Assembly (NCBI RefSeq): GCF_037975245.1
Contig: NC_092562.1
Location: 7,107,501-7,171,500 of the forward strand
Direction: 5' to 3'
DNA from: Apostichopus japonicus
Taxonomy: Eukaryota; Echinodermata; Holothuroidea; Aspidochirotida; Stichopodidae
DNA: 64,000 nucleotides
The notes under the pieces are model-generated. The model was not told the origin of the DNA and ran no database searches. It saw nothing but the letters and a program-made list of their open reading frames with translations. Both the position numbers and the translations under genes were made by a program. Shown here piece by piece: positions 42,401 through 56,564 of this stretch. Within the stretch, counting starts at the first letter, position 1, and each line of letters opens with the position of its first letter.

Positions 42401-45400
42401 GCGGTACCGATAAATCGAATGTGCGGTACCGATAAATCGATTGTGCGGTACCGATAAAACGCAAGTGCGGTACCGATAAATGGAATGTGCGGTACCGATA
42501 AATCGAATGTGCGGTACCGATTAATCGATTGTGCGGTACAGATAAATGGAATGTGCGGTACCGATAAATGGAATGTACGGTACCGCTCAATCGAATGTGC
42601 GGTACCAAACAATCGAATGTGCGGTACCGATAAATCGAATGTGCGGTACCGATAATTCGAATGTGCGGTACCGCTAAATCGAAAGTGCGGTACCGAACAT
42701 TCGAATGTGGGGTACCGATAAATCGAAAGTGCGTTACCGCTAAATCGAAAGTGCGGTACCGAACATTCGAATGTGCGGTACCGATCAATCTAATGTGCGG
42801 TACCGATAAATCGAATGTGCGGTAACGATCATTCGAATGTGCGGTACCGATCAATCGAATGTGCGGTACCGAACAATCGAATGTGCGGTACTGATAAATC
42901 GAATGTGCGGTCCCGTTCTATCGATTGTGCGGTACCGATCAATCTAATGTGCTGTACCGATCAATCGAATGTCTGGTAGAGATAAATCGAATGTGCGGTA
43001 CCGATCAATCGAATGTGCGGTAGTGATCAATCGAATGTGCGGTACCGATCAATCTAATGTGCGGTACCGATAAATCGAATGTGCGGTAACGATCATTCGA
43101 ATGTTCGGTGCCGATCAATCGAATGTGCGGTACCGAAACATCGAATGTGCGGTACCGATAAATCGAATGTGCGGTACCGATCATTCGAATGTGCGGTAAC
43201 GATCATTCGAATGTTCGGTACCGATCAATCGAATGTGCGGTACCGAAACATCGAATGTGCGGTACCGATAAATCGAATGTTCGGTATCGAATATTCGAAT
43301 GTGCGGTACCGATCAATCGAATGTTCGGTACCGATCGATCGAATGTGCGATATCGATCAATAGAATGTGCGGTACCGAAAAATCGAATGTGCGGTAACGA
43401 TCATTCGAATGTTCGGTGCCGATCAATCGAATGTGCGGTACCGATAAATCCAATGTGCGGTACCGATAAATCGAATGTGCGGTACCTATAAATTCAATGT
43501 GCGGTAAAGATAAATCGAATGTGCGGTACCGATCATTCGAATGTGCAGTATCGATCAATCGAATGTGCGGTACCGATCAATCGAATGTGCGGTACCGATA
43601 AATCGAATGTTCGGTACCGAATATTCGAATGTGCGGTACCGATCAATCGAATGTTCGGTACCGATCGATCGAATGTGCGATATCGATCAATAGAATGTGC
43701 GGTACCGAAAAATCGAAGGTGCGGTACCGATAAATCGAATGTGCGGTACTTAAAAATCGAATGTGCGGTACCGATCATTCGAATGTGCGGTACCGATAAA
43801 TCGAATGTGCGGTACCTATAAATCGAATGTGCGGTACCGATCATTCGAATGTGCGGTACCGATAAATCGAATGTGCGGTACCTGTAAATCGAATGTGCGG
43901 TACCGATCATTCGAATGTGCGGTAACGATCATTCGAATGTTCGGTATCGATCAATCGAATGTGCGGTACCGATCAATCGAAAGTGCGGTACCGAACAATC
44001 GAATGTGCGGTAGTGATCAATCGAAAGTGCGGTACCGATAAATCGAATGTGCGGTACCGATCATTCGAATGTGCGATACCGATCATTTGAATGTTCGGTA
44101 TCGGTCAATCGAATGTGCGGTACCTATCAATCGAATGGGCGGTACCGATCAATCGAATGTCCGGTAGAGATAAATGGAATGTGCGGTACCGATCAATCGA
44201 ATGTGCGGTAGTGATCAATCGAATGTGCGGTACCTAACAATCGAATGTGCGGTACCGATCAATCGAATGTGCGGTACCGATCATTCGAATGTGCGGTACC
44301 GATCAATCGAATGTGCGGTACCGAACAATCGAATGTACGGTACCGATAAATCGAATATGCGGTGCCGTTCTATCGATTGTGCGGTACCGATAAATCGAAT
44401 GTGCGGCACCGATCAATCGAATGTCCGGTAGAGATAAATCGAATGTGCGGTACCGATCAATCGAATGTGCGGTAGTGATCAATCGAATGTGCGGTACCGA
44501 TCAATCTAATGTGCGGTACCGATAAATCGAATGTGCGGTAACGATCATTCAAATGTTCGGTGCCGATCAATCGAATGTGCGGTACCGAAACATCGAATAT
44601 GCGGTACCGATAAATCGAATGTGCGGTACCGATCATTCGAATGTGCGGTACCGATCATTCGAATGTGCGGTACCGATCAATCGAATGTTCGGTACCGATC
44701 AATCGAATGTGCGATACCGATCAATAGAATGTGCGGTACCGATAAATCGAATGTGCGGTACCGATAAATCGAATGTGCGGTACCGATAAATCGAATGTGC
44801 GGTACCTATAAATCCAATGTGCGGTACCGATAAATCGAACGTGCGGTACCGATCATTCGAATGTGCAGTATCGATCAATCGAATGTGCGGTACCGATCAA
44901 TAGAATGTGCGGTACCGATCAATCGAATGTGCGGTACCGATAAATGGAATGTGCGGTAACGATCAATCAAATGTGAGGTACCGATCAATCGATTGTGCGG
45001 TACCGATCAATCGAATGTGCGGTACCGATCATTCGAATGTGAGGTAGCGATCAATCGAATGTGCGGTACCGATCAATCGAATGTGCGGTACCGATCAATC
45101 GAATGTGCGGTACCGATCATTCGAATGTTCGGTACCGAATATTCGAATGTGCGGTACCGATCAATCGAATGTTCGGTACCGATCAATCGAATGTGCGATA
45201 TCGATCAATAGAATGTGCGGTACCGAAAAATCGAATGTGCGGTACCTATAAATCGAATGTGCGGTACCGATCATTTGAATGTTCGGTATCGGTCAATCGA
45301 ATGTGCGGTACCGATCAATCGAAAGTGCGGTACCGAACAATCGAATGTGCGGTAGTGATCAATCGAAAGTGCGGTACCGATAAATCGAATGTGCGGTACC

Positions 45401-46556
45401 GATCATTCGAATGTGCGATACCGATCATTTGAATGTTCGGTATCGGTCAATCGAATGTGCGGTACCTATCAATCGAATGTGCGGTACCGATCAATCGAAT
45501 GTCCGGTAGAGGTAAATGGAATGTGCGGTACCGATCAATCGAATGTGCGGTAGTGATCAATCGAATGTGCGGTACCGATCAATCTAATGTGCGGTACCGA
45601 TAAATCGAATGTGCGGTACCGATCATTCGAATGTGCGGTACCGCTCAATCGAAAGTGCGATACCGAACATTCGAATTTGGGGTACCGATAAACCGAAAGT
45701 GCGTTACCGCTCAATCGAAAGTGCGGTACCGAACATTCGAATGTGCGGTACCGATCAATCTAATGTGCGGTACCGATAAATCGAATGTGCGGTAACGATC
45801 ATTCGAATGTTCGGTGCCGATAAATCGAATGGGCGGTCCCGAAACAGCGAATGTGCGGTACCGATAAATCGAATGTGCGGTACCGATCATTCGAATGTGC
45901 GGTACCGATCATTCGAATGTGCGGTACCGATCAATCGAATGTTCGGTACCGATCAATCGAATGTGCGATACCGATCAATAGAATGTGCGGTACCGATAAA
46001 TCGAATGTGCGGTACCGATAAATCGAATGTGCGGTACCGATAAATCGAATGTGCGGTACCGATCATTCGAATGTGCGGTACCGATAAATCGAATGTGCGG
46101 TACCTATAAATCGAATGTGCGGTACCGATCATTCGAATGTGCGATACCGATCATTCGAATGTTCGGTATCGGTCAATCGAATGTGCGGTACCTATCAATC
46201 GAATGTGCGGTACCGAACAATCGAATATGCGGTAGTAATCAATCGAATGTGCGGTACCGATAAATCGAATGTGCGGTACCGATCATTCGAATGTGCGGTA
46301 CCGATCAATCGAATGTCCGGTATAGATAAATGGAATGTGCGGTACCGATCAATCGAATGTGCGGTAGTGATCAATCGAATGTGCGGTACCGATCAATCTA
46401 ATGTGCGGTACCGATAAATCGAATGTTCGGTACCGAACAATCGAATGTGCGGTACCGATAAATAGAATGTTCGGTACCGATCATTCCAATGTGCGGTACC
46501 GATCAATCGAATGTGCGGTACCGATCAATCGAATGTGCGGTACCGATCATTCGAAT

Positions 46557-46578
46557 AAGCGGGACCGATAAATCGAAT
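46557..46578. repeat. Divergent AAGCGGG monomer
   Basis: This monomer begins AAGCGGGACCG instead of GTGCGGTACCG and keeps the 22-bp length. It resembles the two divergent monomers of the A/B boundary (19,568 and 20,690). It lies in a part of early domain C that has few long duplicates. Confidence 0.85.
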
Positions 46579-46989
46579 GTGGGGTACCGATAAATCGAAA
46601 GTGCGGTACCGATCAATCGATTGTGCGGTACCGATAAATCGAATGTGCGGTACCGATCAATCGAATGTGCGGTACCGAACAATCGAATGTGCGGTACCGA
46701 TAAATCGAATGTGCGCTACCGTTCTATCGATTGTGCGGTACCGATAAATCGAATGTGCGGTACCGATCATTCGAATGTGCGGTACCGATCATTCGAATAT
46801 GCGGTACCGATCAATCGAATGTTCGGTACCGATCAATCGAATGTGCGATAACGATCAATAGAATGTGCGGTACCGATAAATCGAATGTGCGGTACCGATA
46901 AATCGAATGTGCGGTACCGATAAATCGAATGTGCGGTACCTATAAATCCAATGTGCGGTACCGATAAATCGAATGTGCGGTACCGATCA

Positions 46990-49343
46990 TTCGAATGTGC
47001 AGTATCGATCAATCGAATGTGCGGTACCGATCAATCGAATGTGCGGTAGTGATCAATCGAAAGTGCGGTACCGATAAATCGAATGTGCGGTACCTATAAA
47101 TCGAATGTGCGGTACCGATCAATCGAATGTGCGGTACCGATAAATCGAATGTGCGGTACCTATAAATCGAAGGTGCGGTACCGATCAATCGAATGTGCGG
47201 TAACGATCATTGGAATGTTCGGTATCGATCAATCGAATGTGCGGTACCGAACAATCGAAAGTGCGGTACCGAACAATCGAATGTGCGGTAGTGATCAATC
47301 GAAAGTGCGGTACCGATAAATCGAATGTGCGGTACCGATCATTCGAATGTGCGATACCGATCATTTGAATGTTCGGTATCGGTCAATCGAATGTGCGGTA
47401 CCTATCAATCGAATGTGCGGTACCGATCAATCGAATGTCCGGTAGAGATAAATGGAATGTGCGGTACCGATCAATCGAATGTGCGGTAGTGATCAATCGA
47501 ATATGCGGTACCGATCAATCTAATGTGCGGTACCGATAAATCGAATGTGCGGTACCGATCATTCGAATGTGCGGTACCGCTCAATCGAAAGTGCGGTACC
47601 GAACATTCGGATGTGGGGTACCGATAAATCGAAAGTGCGTTACCGCTCAATCGAAAGTGCGGTACCGAACATTCGAATGTGCGGTACCGATCAATCTAAT
47701 GTGCGGTACCGATAAATCGAATGTGCGGTAACGATCATTCGAATGTTCGGTGCCGATCAATCGAATGTGCGGTCCCGAAACATCGAATGTGCGGTACCGA
47801 TAAATCGAATGTGCGGTACCGATCATTCGAATGTTCGGTACCGAATATTCGAATGTGCGGTACCGATCAATCGAATGTTCGGTACCGATCAATCGAATGT
47901 TCGATATCGATCAATCGAATGTGCGGTACCGATAAATCGAATGTGCGGTACCTATAAATCGAATGTGCGGTACCGATCATTCGAATGTGCGGTACCGATA
48001 AATGGAATGTGCGGTACCGATCAATCGAATGTGTTGTACCGATCATTCGAATGTGCGGTAACGATCATTCGAATGTTCGGTATCGATCAATCGAATGTGC
48101 GGTACCGATCAATCGAATGTCCGGTAGAGATAAATCGAATGTGCGGTACCGATCAATCGAATGTGCGGTAGTGATCAATCGAATGTGCGGTACCGATCAA
48201 TCTAATGTGCGGTACCGATAAATCGAATGTGCGGCAACGATCATTCGAATGTTCGGTGCCGATCAATCGAATGTGAGGTACCGAAACATCGAATGTGCGG
48301 TACCGATAAATCGAATGTGCGGTACCGATCATTCGAATGTGCGGTACCGATCATTCGAATGTGCGGTACCGATCATTCGAATGTTCGGTACCGATCAATC
48401 GAATGTGCGATACCGATCATTCGAATGTGCGGTACCGATAAATCGAATGTGCGATACCTATAAATCGAATGTGCGGTACCGATAAATCGAATGTGCGGTA
48501 CCGATCATTCGAATGTGCAGTATCGATCAATCGAATGTGCGGTACCGATCAATCGAATGTGCGGTACCGATAAATCAAATGTGCGGTACCGATAAATGGA
48601 ATGTGCGGTAACGATCAATCAAATGTGAGGTACCGATCAATCGAATGTGCGGTACCGATCAATCTAATGTGCGGTACCGATAAATCGAATGTGCGGCAAC
48701 GATCATTCGAATGTTCGGTGCCGATCAATCGAATGTGAGGTACCGAAACATCGAATGTGCGGTACCGATAAATCGAATGTGCGGTACCGATCATTCGAAT
48801 GTGCGGTACCGATCATTCGAATGTGCGGTACCGATCAATCGAATGTTCGGTACCGATCAATCGAATGTGCGATACCGATCAATAGAATGTGCGGTACCGA
48901 TAAATCGAATGTGCGATACCTACAAATCCAATGTGCGGTACCGATCAATCGAATGTGCGGTACCGATCATTCGAATGTGCAGTATCGATCAATCGAATGT
49001 GCCGTACCGATCAATCGAATGTGCGGTACCGATCAATCGAATGTGAGGTACCGATAAATGGAATGTGCGGTAACGATCAATCAAATGTGAGGTACCGATC
49101 AATCGAATGTGCGGTACCGATCAATCGAATGTGCGGTACCGATCATTCGAATGTGAGGTACCGATCAATCGAATGTGCGGTACCGATCATTCGAATGTTC
49201 GGTACCCAATATTCGAATGTGCGGTACCGATCAATCGAATGTTCGGTACCGATCAATCGAATGTGCGATATCGATCAATAGAATGTGCGGTACCGAAAAA
49301 TCGAAGGTGCGGTACCGATAAATCGAATGTGCGGTACCTATAA
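46990..49343. repeat. Segment repeated at 51,916-54,269
   Basis: About 2.3 kb matches at offset 4,926 bp (224 monomers minus the two bases lost near 51,405). Matched markers include 47,083 with 52,009, 47,647 with 52,573, and 48,689 with 53,615. Just upstream the offset changes to 4,948, because one monomer is present here and absent there or the reverse. The 47,647 region also recurs at 50,705 (offset 3,058 = 139 monomers). Confidence 0.8.
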
Positions 49344-51321
49344 ATCGAATGTGCGGTACCGATCATTCGAATGTGCGGTACCGATAAATCGAATGTGCGG
49401 TACCGATAAATCGAATGTGCGGTACCGATCATTCGAAAATGCGGTAACGATCATTCGATTGTTCGGTATCGATCAATCTAATGTGCGGTACCGATCAATC
49501 GAAAGTGCGGTACCGAACAATCGAATGTGCGGTAGTGATCAATCGAAAGTGCGGTACCGATAAATCGAATGTGCGGTACCGATCATTCGAATGTGCGATA
49601 CCGATCATTTGAATGTTCGGTATCGGGCAATCGAATGTGCGGTACCTATTAATCGAATGTGCGGTACCGATCAATCGAATGTCCGGTAGAGATAAATGGA
49701 ATGTGCGGTACCGATCAATCGAATGTGCGGTAGTGATCAATCGAATGTGCGGTACCGATCAATCTAATGTTCGGTACCGATAAATCGAATGTGCGGTACC
49801 GATCATTCAAATGTGCGGTACCGCTCAATCGAAAGTGCGGTACCGAACATTCGAATATGGGGTACCGATAAATCGTAAGTACGGTACCTAACAATCGAAT
49901 GTGCGGTAGCGATCAATCGAATGTGCGGTACCGATCATTCGAATGTGCGGTACCGATCAATCGAATGTGCGGTACCGAACAATCGAATGTGCGGTACCGA
50001 TAAATCGAATGTGCGGTGCCGTTCTATCGATTGTGCGGTACCGATAAATCGAATGTGCGGTACCGATCAATCGAATGTCCGATAGAGATAAATCGAATGT
50101 GCGGTACCGATCAATCGAATGTGCGGTAGTGATCAATCGAATGTGCGGTACCGATCAATCTAATGTGCGGTACCGATAAATCGAATGTGCGGTAGCGATC
50201 AATCGAATGTGCGGTACCGATCATTCGAATGTTCGGTGCCGATCAATCGAATGTGCGGTCCCGAAACATCGAATGTGCGGTACCGATCAATCGAATGTGC
50301 GGTACCGATCATTCGAATGTTCGGTACCGAATATTCGAATGTGCGGTACCGATAAATCGAATGTGCGGTACCGATCAATCGAATGTGCGGTACCGATCAT
50401 TCGAATGTGCGATACCGATCATTTGAATGTTCGGTATCGGTCAATCGAATGTGCGGTACCTATCAATCGAATGTGCGGTACCGATCAATCGAATGTCCGG
50501 TAGAGATAAATGGAATGTGCGGTACCGATCAATCGAATGTGCGGTAGTGATCAATCGAATATGCGGTACCGATCAATCTAATGTGCGGTACCGATAAATC
50601 GAATGTGCGGTACCGATCATTCGAATGTGCGGTACCGCTCAATCGAAAGTGCGGTACCGAACATTCGAATGTGGGGTACCGATTAATCGAAAGTGCGTTA
50701 CCGCTCAATCGAAAGTGCGGTACCGAACATTCGAATGTGCGGTACCGATCAATCTAATGTGCGGTACCGATAAATCGAATGTGCGGTAACGATCATTCGA
50801 ATGTTCGGTGCCGATCAATCGAATGTGCGGTCCCGAAACATCGAATGTGCGGTACCGATCAATCGAATGTGCGGTAACGATCATTCGAATGTTCGGTACC
50901 GAATATTCGAATGTGCGGTACCGATCAATCGAATGTTCGGTACCGATCAATCGAATGTGCGATAACGATCAATCGAATGTGCGGTACCGAAAAATCGAAG
51001 GTGCGGTACCGATAAATCGAATGTACGGTACCTATAAATCGAATGCGCCGTACCGATCATTCGAATGTGCGGTATCGATCAATCGAATGTGCGGTACCGA
51101 TCAATCGAAAGTGCGGTACCGATAAATCGAATGTGCGGTACCGATCATTCGAATGTGCGATACCCATCATTTGAATGTTCGGTATCGGTCAATCGAATGT
51201 GCGGTACCTATCAATCGAATGTCCGGTAGAGATAAATGGAATGTGCGGTACCGATCAATCGAATGTGCGGTAGTGATCAATCGAATGTGCTGTACCGATC
51301 AATCTAATGTGCGGTACCGAT

Positions 51322-51353
51322 CATTCGAATATTCGGTACCGAATATTCGAATG
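51322..51353. repeat. Perfect 32-bp palindrome
   Basis: A perfect inverted repeat with no spacer is centred on GGTACC at 51,335-51,340. Each 16-base arm runs from the centre out to a CATTCGAA end. It arises because the monomer at 51,331-51,352 begins ATTCGGTACCG and continues AATATTCGAAT. Near-perfect versions with one mismatched pair (G opposite T) lie at 45,118-45,149, 47,824-47,855 and 59,877-59,908, among others. It is the longest exact palindrome I found. Confidence 0.95.
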
Positions 51354-51396
51354 TGCGGTACCGATCAATCGAATGTGCGGTACCGATCATTCGATT

Positions 51397-51418
51397 GAGC
51401 GGTACCGCAATCGAATGT
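51397..51418. repeat. Monomer with 2-bp deletion
   Basis: GCGGTACCGCAATCG replaces GCGGTACCGATCAATCG, and the register shifts by -2 here and does not recover. The neighbouring TCGATTGAGCGG is also unusual. No second copy of this deletion was found, so it is private and probably young or outside the duplicated units. Confidence 0.9.
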
Positions 51419-52120
51419 GCGGTACCGATAAATCGAATGTGCGGTGCCGTTCTATCGATTGTGCGGTACCGATAAATCGAATGTGCGGTACCGATCAATC
51501 GAATGTCCGGTAGAGATAAATCGAATGTGCGGTACCGATCAATCGAATGTGCGGTAGTGATCAATCGAATGTGCGGTACCGATCAATCTAATGTGCGGTA
51601 CCGATAAATCGAATGTGCGGTAACGATCATTCGAATGTTCGGTGCCGATCAATCGAATGTGCGGTACCGAAACATCGAATGTGCGGTACCGATAAATCAA
51701 ATGTGCGGTACCGATCATTCGAATGTGCGGTACCGATCATTCGAATATGCGGTACCGATCAATCGAATGTTCGGTACCGATCAATCGAATGTGCGATAAC
51801 GATCAATAGAATGTGCGGTACCGATAAATCGAATGTGCGGTACCGATAAATCGAATGTGCGGTACCTATAAATCCAATGTGCGGTACCGATAAATCGAAT
51901 GTGCGGTACCGATCATTCGAATGTGCAGTATCGATCAATCGAATGTGCGGTACCGATCAATCGAATGTGCGGTAGTGATCAATCGAAAGTGCGGTACCGA
52001 TAAATCGAATGTACGGTACCTATAAATCGAATGTGCGGTACCGATCAATCGAATGTGCGGTACCGATAAATCGAATGTGCGGTACCTATAAATCGAATGT
52101 GCGGTACCGATCAATCGAAT

Positions 52121-55100
52121 GTGCGGTAACGATCATTGGAATGTTCGGTATCGATCAATCGAATGTGCGGTACCGATCAATCGAAAGTGCGGTACCGAAC
52201 AATCGAATGTGCGGTAGTGATCAATCGAAAGTGCGGTACCGATAAATCGAATGTGCGGTACCGATCATTCGAATGTGCGATACCGATCATTTGAATGTTC
52301 GGTATCGGTCAATCGAATGTGCGGTACCTATCAATCGAATGTGCGGTACCGATCAATCGAATGTCCGGTAGAGATAAATGGAATGTGCGGTACCGATCAA
52401 TCGAATGTGCGGTAGTGATCAATCGAATATGCGGTACCGATCAATCTAATGTGCGGTACCGATAAATCGAATGTGCGGTACCGATCATTCGAATGTGCGG
52501 TACCGCTCAATCGAAAGTGCGGTACCGAACATTCGGATGTGGGGTACCGATAAATCGAAAGTGCGTTACCGCTCAATCGAAAGTGCGGTACCGAACATTC
52601 GAATGTGCGGTACCGATCAGTCTAATGTGCGGTACCGATAAATCGAACGTGCGGTAACGATCATTCGAATGTTCGGTGCCGATCAATCGAATGTGCGGTC
52701 CCGAAACATCGAATGTGCGGTACCGATAAATCGAATGTGCGGTACCGATCATTCGAATGTTCGGTACCGAATATTCGAATGTGCGGTACCGATCAATCGA
52801 ATGTGCGATATCGATCAATAGAATGTGCGGTACCGATCAATCGATTGTGCGGTACCGATAAATCGAATGTGCGGTACCTATAAATCGAATGTGCGGTACC
52901 GATCATTCGAATGTGCGGTACCGATAAATCGAATGTGCGGTACCTATAAATCGAATGTGCGGTACCGATCATTCGAATGTGCGGTAACGATCATTCGAAT
53001 GTTCGGTATCGATCAATCGAATGTGCGGTACCGATCAATCGAATGTCCGGTAGAGATAAATCGAATGTGCGGTACCGATCAATCGAATGTGCGGTAGTGA
53101 TCAATCGAATGTGCGGTACCGATCAATCTAATGTGCGGTACCGATAAATCGAATGTGCGGCAACGATCATTCGAATGTTCGGTGCCGATCAATCGAATGT
53201 GAGGTACCGAAACATCGAATGTGCGGTACCGATAAATCGAATGTGCGGTACCGATCATTCGAATGAGCGGTACCGATCATTCGAATGTGCGGTACCGATC
53301 AATCGAATGTTCGGTACCGATCAATCGAATGTGCGATACCGATCATTCGAATGTGCGATACCGATAAATCGAATGTGCGATACCTATAAATCGAATGTGC
53401 GGTACCGATAAATCGAATGTGCGGTACCGATCATTCGAATGTGCAGTATCGATCAATCGAATGTGCGGTACCGATCAATCGAATGTGCGGTACCGATAAA
53501 TCAAATGTGCGGTACCGATAAATGGAATGTGCGGTAACGATCAATCAAATGTGAGGTACCGATCAATCGAATGTGCGGTACCGATCAATCTAATGTGCGG
53601 TACCGATAAATCGAATGTGCGGCAACGATCATTCGAATGTTCGGTGCCGATCAATCGAATGTGAGGTACCGAAACATCGAATGTGCGGTACCGATAAATC
53701 GAATGTGCGGTACCGATCATTCGAATGTGCGGTACCGATCATTCGAATGTGCGGTACCGATCAATCGAATATTCGGTACCGATCAATCGAATGTGCGATA
53801 CCGATCAATAGAATGTGCGGTACCGATAAATCGAATGTGCGATACCTATAAATCCAATGTGCGGTACCGATAAATCGAATGTGCGGTACCGATCATTCGA
53901 ATGTGCAGTATCGATCAATCGAATGTGCCGTACCGATCAATCGAATGTGCGGTACCGATCAATCGAATGTGAGGTACCGATAAATGGAATGTGCGGTAAC
54001 GATCAATCAAATGTGAGGTACCGATCAATCGAATGTGCGGTACCGATCAATCGAATGTGCGGTACCGATCATTCGAATGTGAGGTACCGATCAATCGAAT
54101 GTGCGGTACCGATCATTCGAATGTTCGGTACCCAATATTCGAATGTGCGGTACCGATCAATCGAATGTTCGGTACCGATCAATCGAATGTGCGATATCGA
54201 TCAATAGAATGTGCGGTAACGAAAAATCGAAGGTGCGGTACCGATAAATCGAATGTGCGGTACCTATAAATCGAATGTGCGGTACCGATCATTCGAATGT
54301 GCGGTACCGATAAATCGAATGTGCGGTACCGATAAATCGAATGTGCGGTAACGATCATTGGAATGTTCGGTATCGATCAATCGAATGTGCGGTACCGATC
54401 AATCGAAAGTGCGGTACCGAACAATCGAATGTGCGGTAGTGATCAATCGAAAGTGCGGTACCGATAAATCGAATGTGCGGTACCGATCATTCGAATGTGC
54501 GATACCGATCATTTGAATGTTCGGTATCGGTCAATCGAATGTGCGGTACCTATCAATCGAATGTGCGGTACCGATCAATCGAATGTCCGGTAGAGATAAA
54601 TGGAATGTGCGGTACCGATCAATCGAATGTGCGGTAGTGATCAATCGAATATGCGGTACCGATCAATCTAATGTGCGGTACCGATAAATCGAATGTGCGG
54701 TACCGATCATTCGAATGTGCGGTACCGCTCAATCGAAAGTGCGGTACCGAACATTCGGATGTGGGGTACCGATAAATCGAAAGTGCGTTACCGCTCAATC
54801 GAAAGTGCGGTACCGAACATTCGAATGTGCGGTACCGATCAGTCTAATGTGCGGTACCGATAAATCGAACGTGCGGTAACGATCATTCGAATGTTCGGTG
54901 CCGATCAATCGAATGTGCGGTCCCGAAACATCGAATGTGCGGTACCGATAAATCGAATGTGCGGTACCGATCATTCGAATGTTCGGTACCGAATATTCGA
55001 ATGTGCGGTACCGATCAATCGAATGTGCGATATCGATCAATAGAATGTGCGGTACCGATCAATCGATTGTGCGGTACCGATAAATCGAATGTGCGGTACC

Positions 55101-56564
55101 TATAAATCGAATGTGCGGTACCGATCATTCGAATGTGCGGTACCGATAAATCGAATGTGCGGTACCTATAAATCGAATGTGCGGTACCGATCATTCGAAT
55201 GTGCGGTAACGATCATTCGAATGTTCGGTATCGATCAATCGAATGTGCGGTACCGATCAATCGAATGTCCGGTAGAGATAAATCGAATGTGCGGTACCGA
55301 TCAATCGAATGTGCGGTAGTGATCAATCGAATGTGCGGTACCGATCAATCTAATGTGCGGTACCGATAAATCGAATGTGCGGCAACGATCATTCGAATGT
55401 TCGGTGCCGATCAATCGAATGTGAGGTACCGAAACATCGAATGTGCGGTACCGATAAATCGAATGTGCGGTACCGATCATTCGAATGAGCGGTACCGATC
55501 ATTCGAATGTGCGGTACCGATCAATCGAATGTTCGGTACCGATCAATCGAATGTGCGATACCGATCATTCGAATGTGCGATACCGATAAATCGAATGTGC
55601 GATACCTATAAATCGAATGTGCGGTACCGATAAATCGAATGTGCGGTACCGATCATTCGAATGTGCAGTATCGATCAATCGAATGTGCGGTACCGATCAA
55701 TCGAATGTGCGGTACCGATAAATCAAATGTGCGGTACCGATAAATGGAATGTGCGGTAACGATCAATCAAATGTGAGGTACCGATCAATCGAATGTGCGG
55801 TACCGATCAATCTAATGTGCGGTACCGATAAATCGAATGTGCGGCAACGATCATTCGAATGTTCGGTGCCGATCAATCGAATGTGAGGTACCGAAACATC
55901 GAATGTGCGGTACCGATAAATCGAATGTGCGGTACCGATCATTCGAATGTGCGGTACCGATCATTCGAATGTGCGGTACCGATCAATCGAATATTCGGTA
56001 CCGATCAATCGAATGTGCGATACCGATCAATAGAATGTGCGGTACCGATAAATCGAATGTGCGATACCTATAAATCCAATGTGCGGTACCGATAAATCGA
56101 ATGTGCGGTACCGATCATTCGAATGTGCAGTATCGATCAATCGAATGTGCCGTACCGATCAATCGAATGTGCGGTACCGATCAATCGAATGTGAGGTACC
56201 GATAAATGGAATGTGCGGTAACGATCAATCAAATGTGAGGTACCGATCAATCGAATGTGCGGTACCGATCAATCGAATGTGCGGTACCGATCATTCGAAT
56301 GTGAGGTACCGATCAATCGAATGTGCGGTACCGATCATTCGAATGTTCGGTACCCAATATTCGAATGTGCGGTACCGATCAATCGAATGTTCGGTACCGA
56401 TCAATCGAATGTGCGATATCGATCAATAGAATGTGCGGTAACGAAAAATCGAAGGTGCGGTACCGATAAATCGAATGTGCGGTACCTATAAATCGAATGT
56501 GCGGTACCGATCATTCGAATGTGCGGTACCGATAAATCGAATGTGCGGTACCGATAAATCGAAT
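52121..56564. repeat. 2,222-bp (101-monomer) tandem duplication
   Basis: 52,121-54,342 and 54,343-56,564 carry the same order of 101 monomers with very few differences, and neither contains an indel. The unit includes the GGTCCCGAAACATCG and CATTCGGATGTGGGG markers, TCAGTCTAATG, and ATCGAACGTGCGG. Monomer order changes immediately on both outer sides, so exactly two copies exist. Confidence 0.92.

Larger units (their letters stand above)
21000..44100. repeat. Satellite domain B
   Basis: Characterised by GAAAGTGCGGTACCGAACATTCG, by AACGATCATTCGAATGTTCGG, by GCGATATCGATCAATAG, and by CCTATAAATCG and CCTGTAAATCG monomers. It is built from repeated blocks at several scales (378 bp, 2,412 bp, about 9 kb). 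The right edge is set just after the last full 378-bp block (43,533-43,910) and is approximate. Confidence 0.75.
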
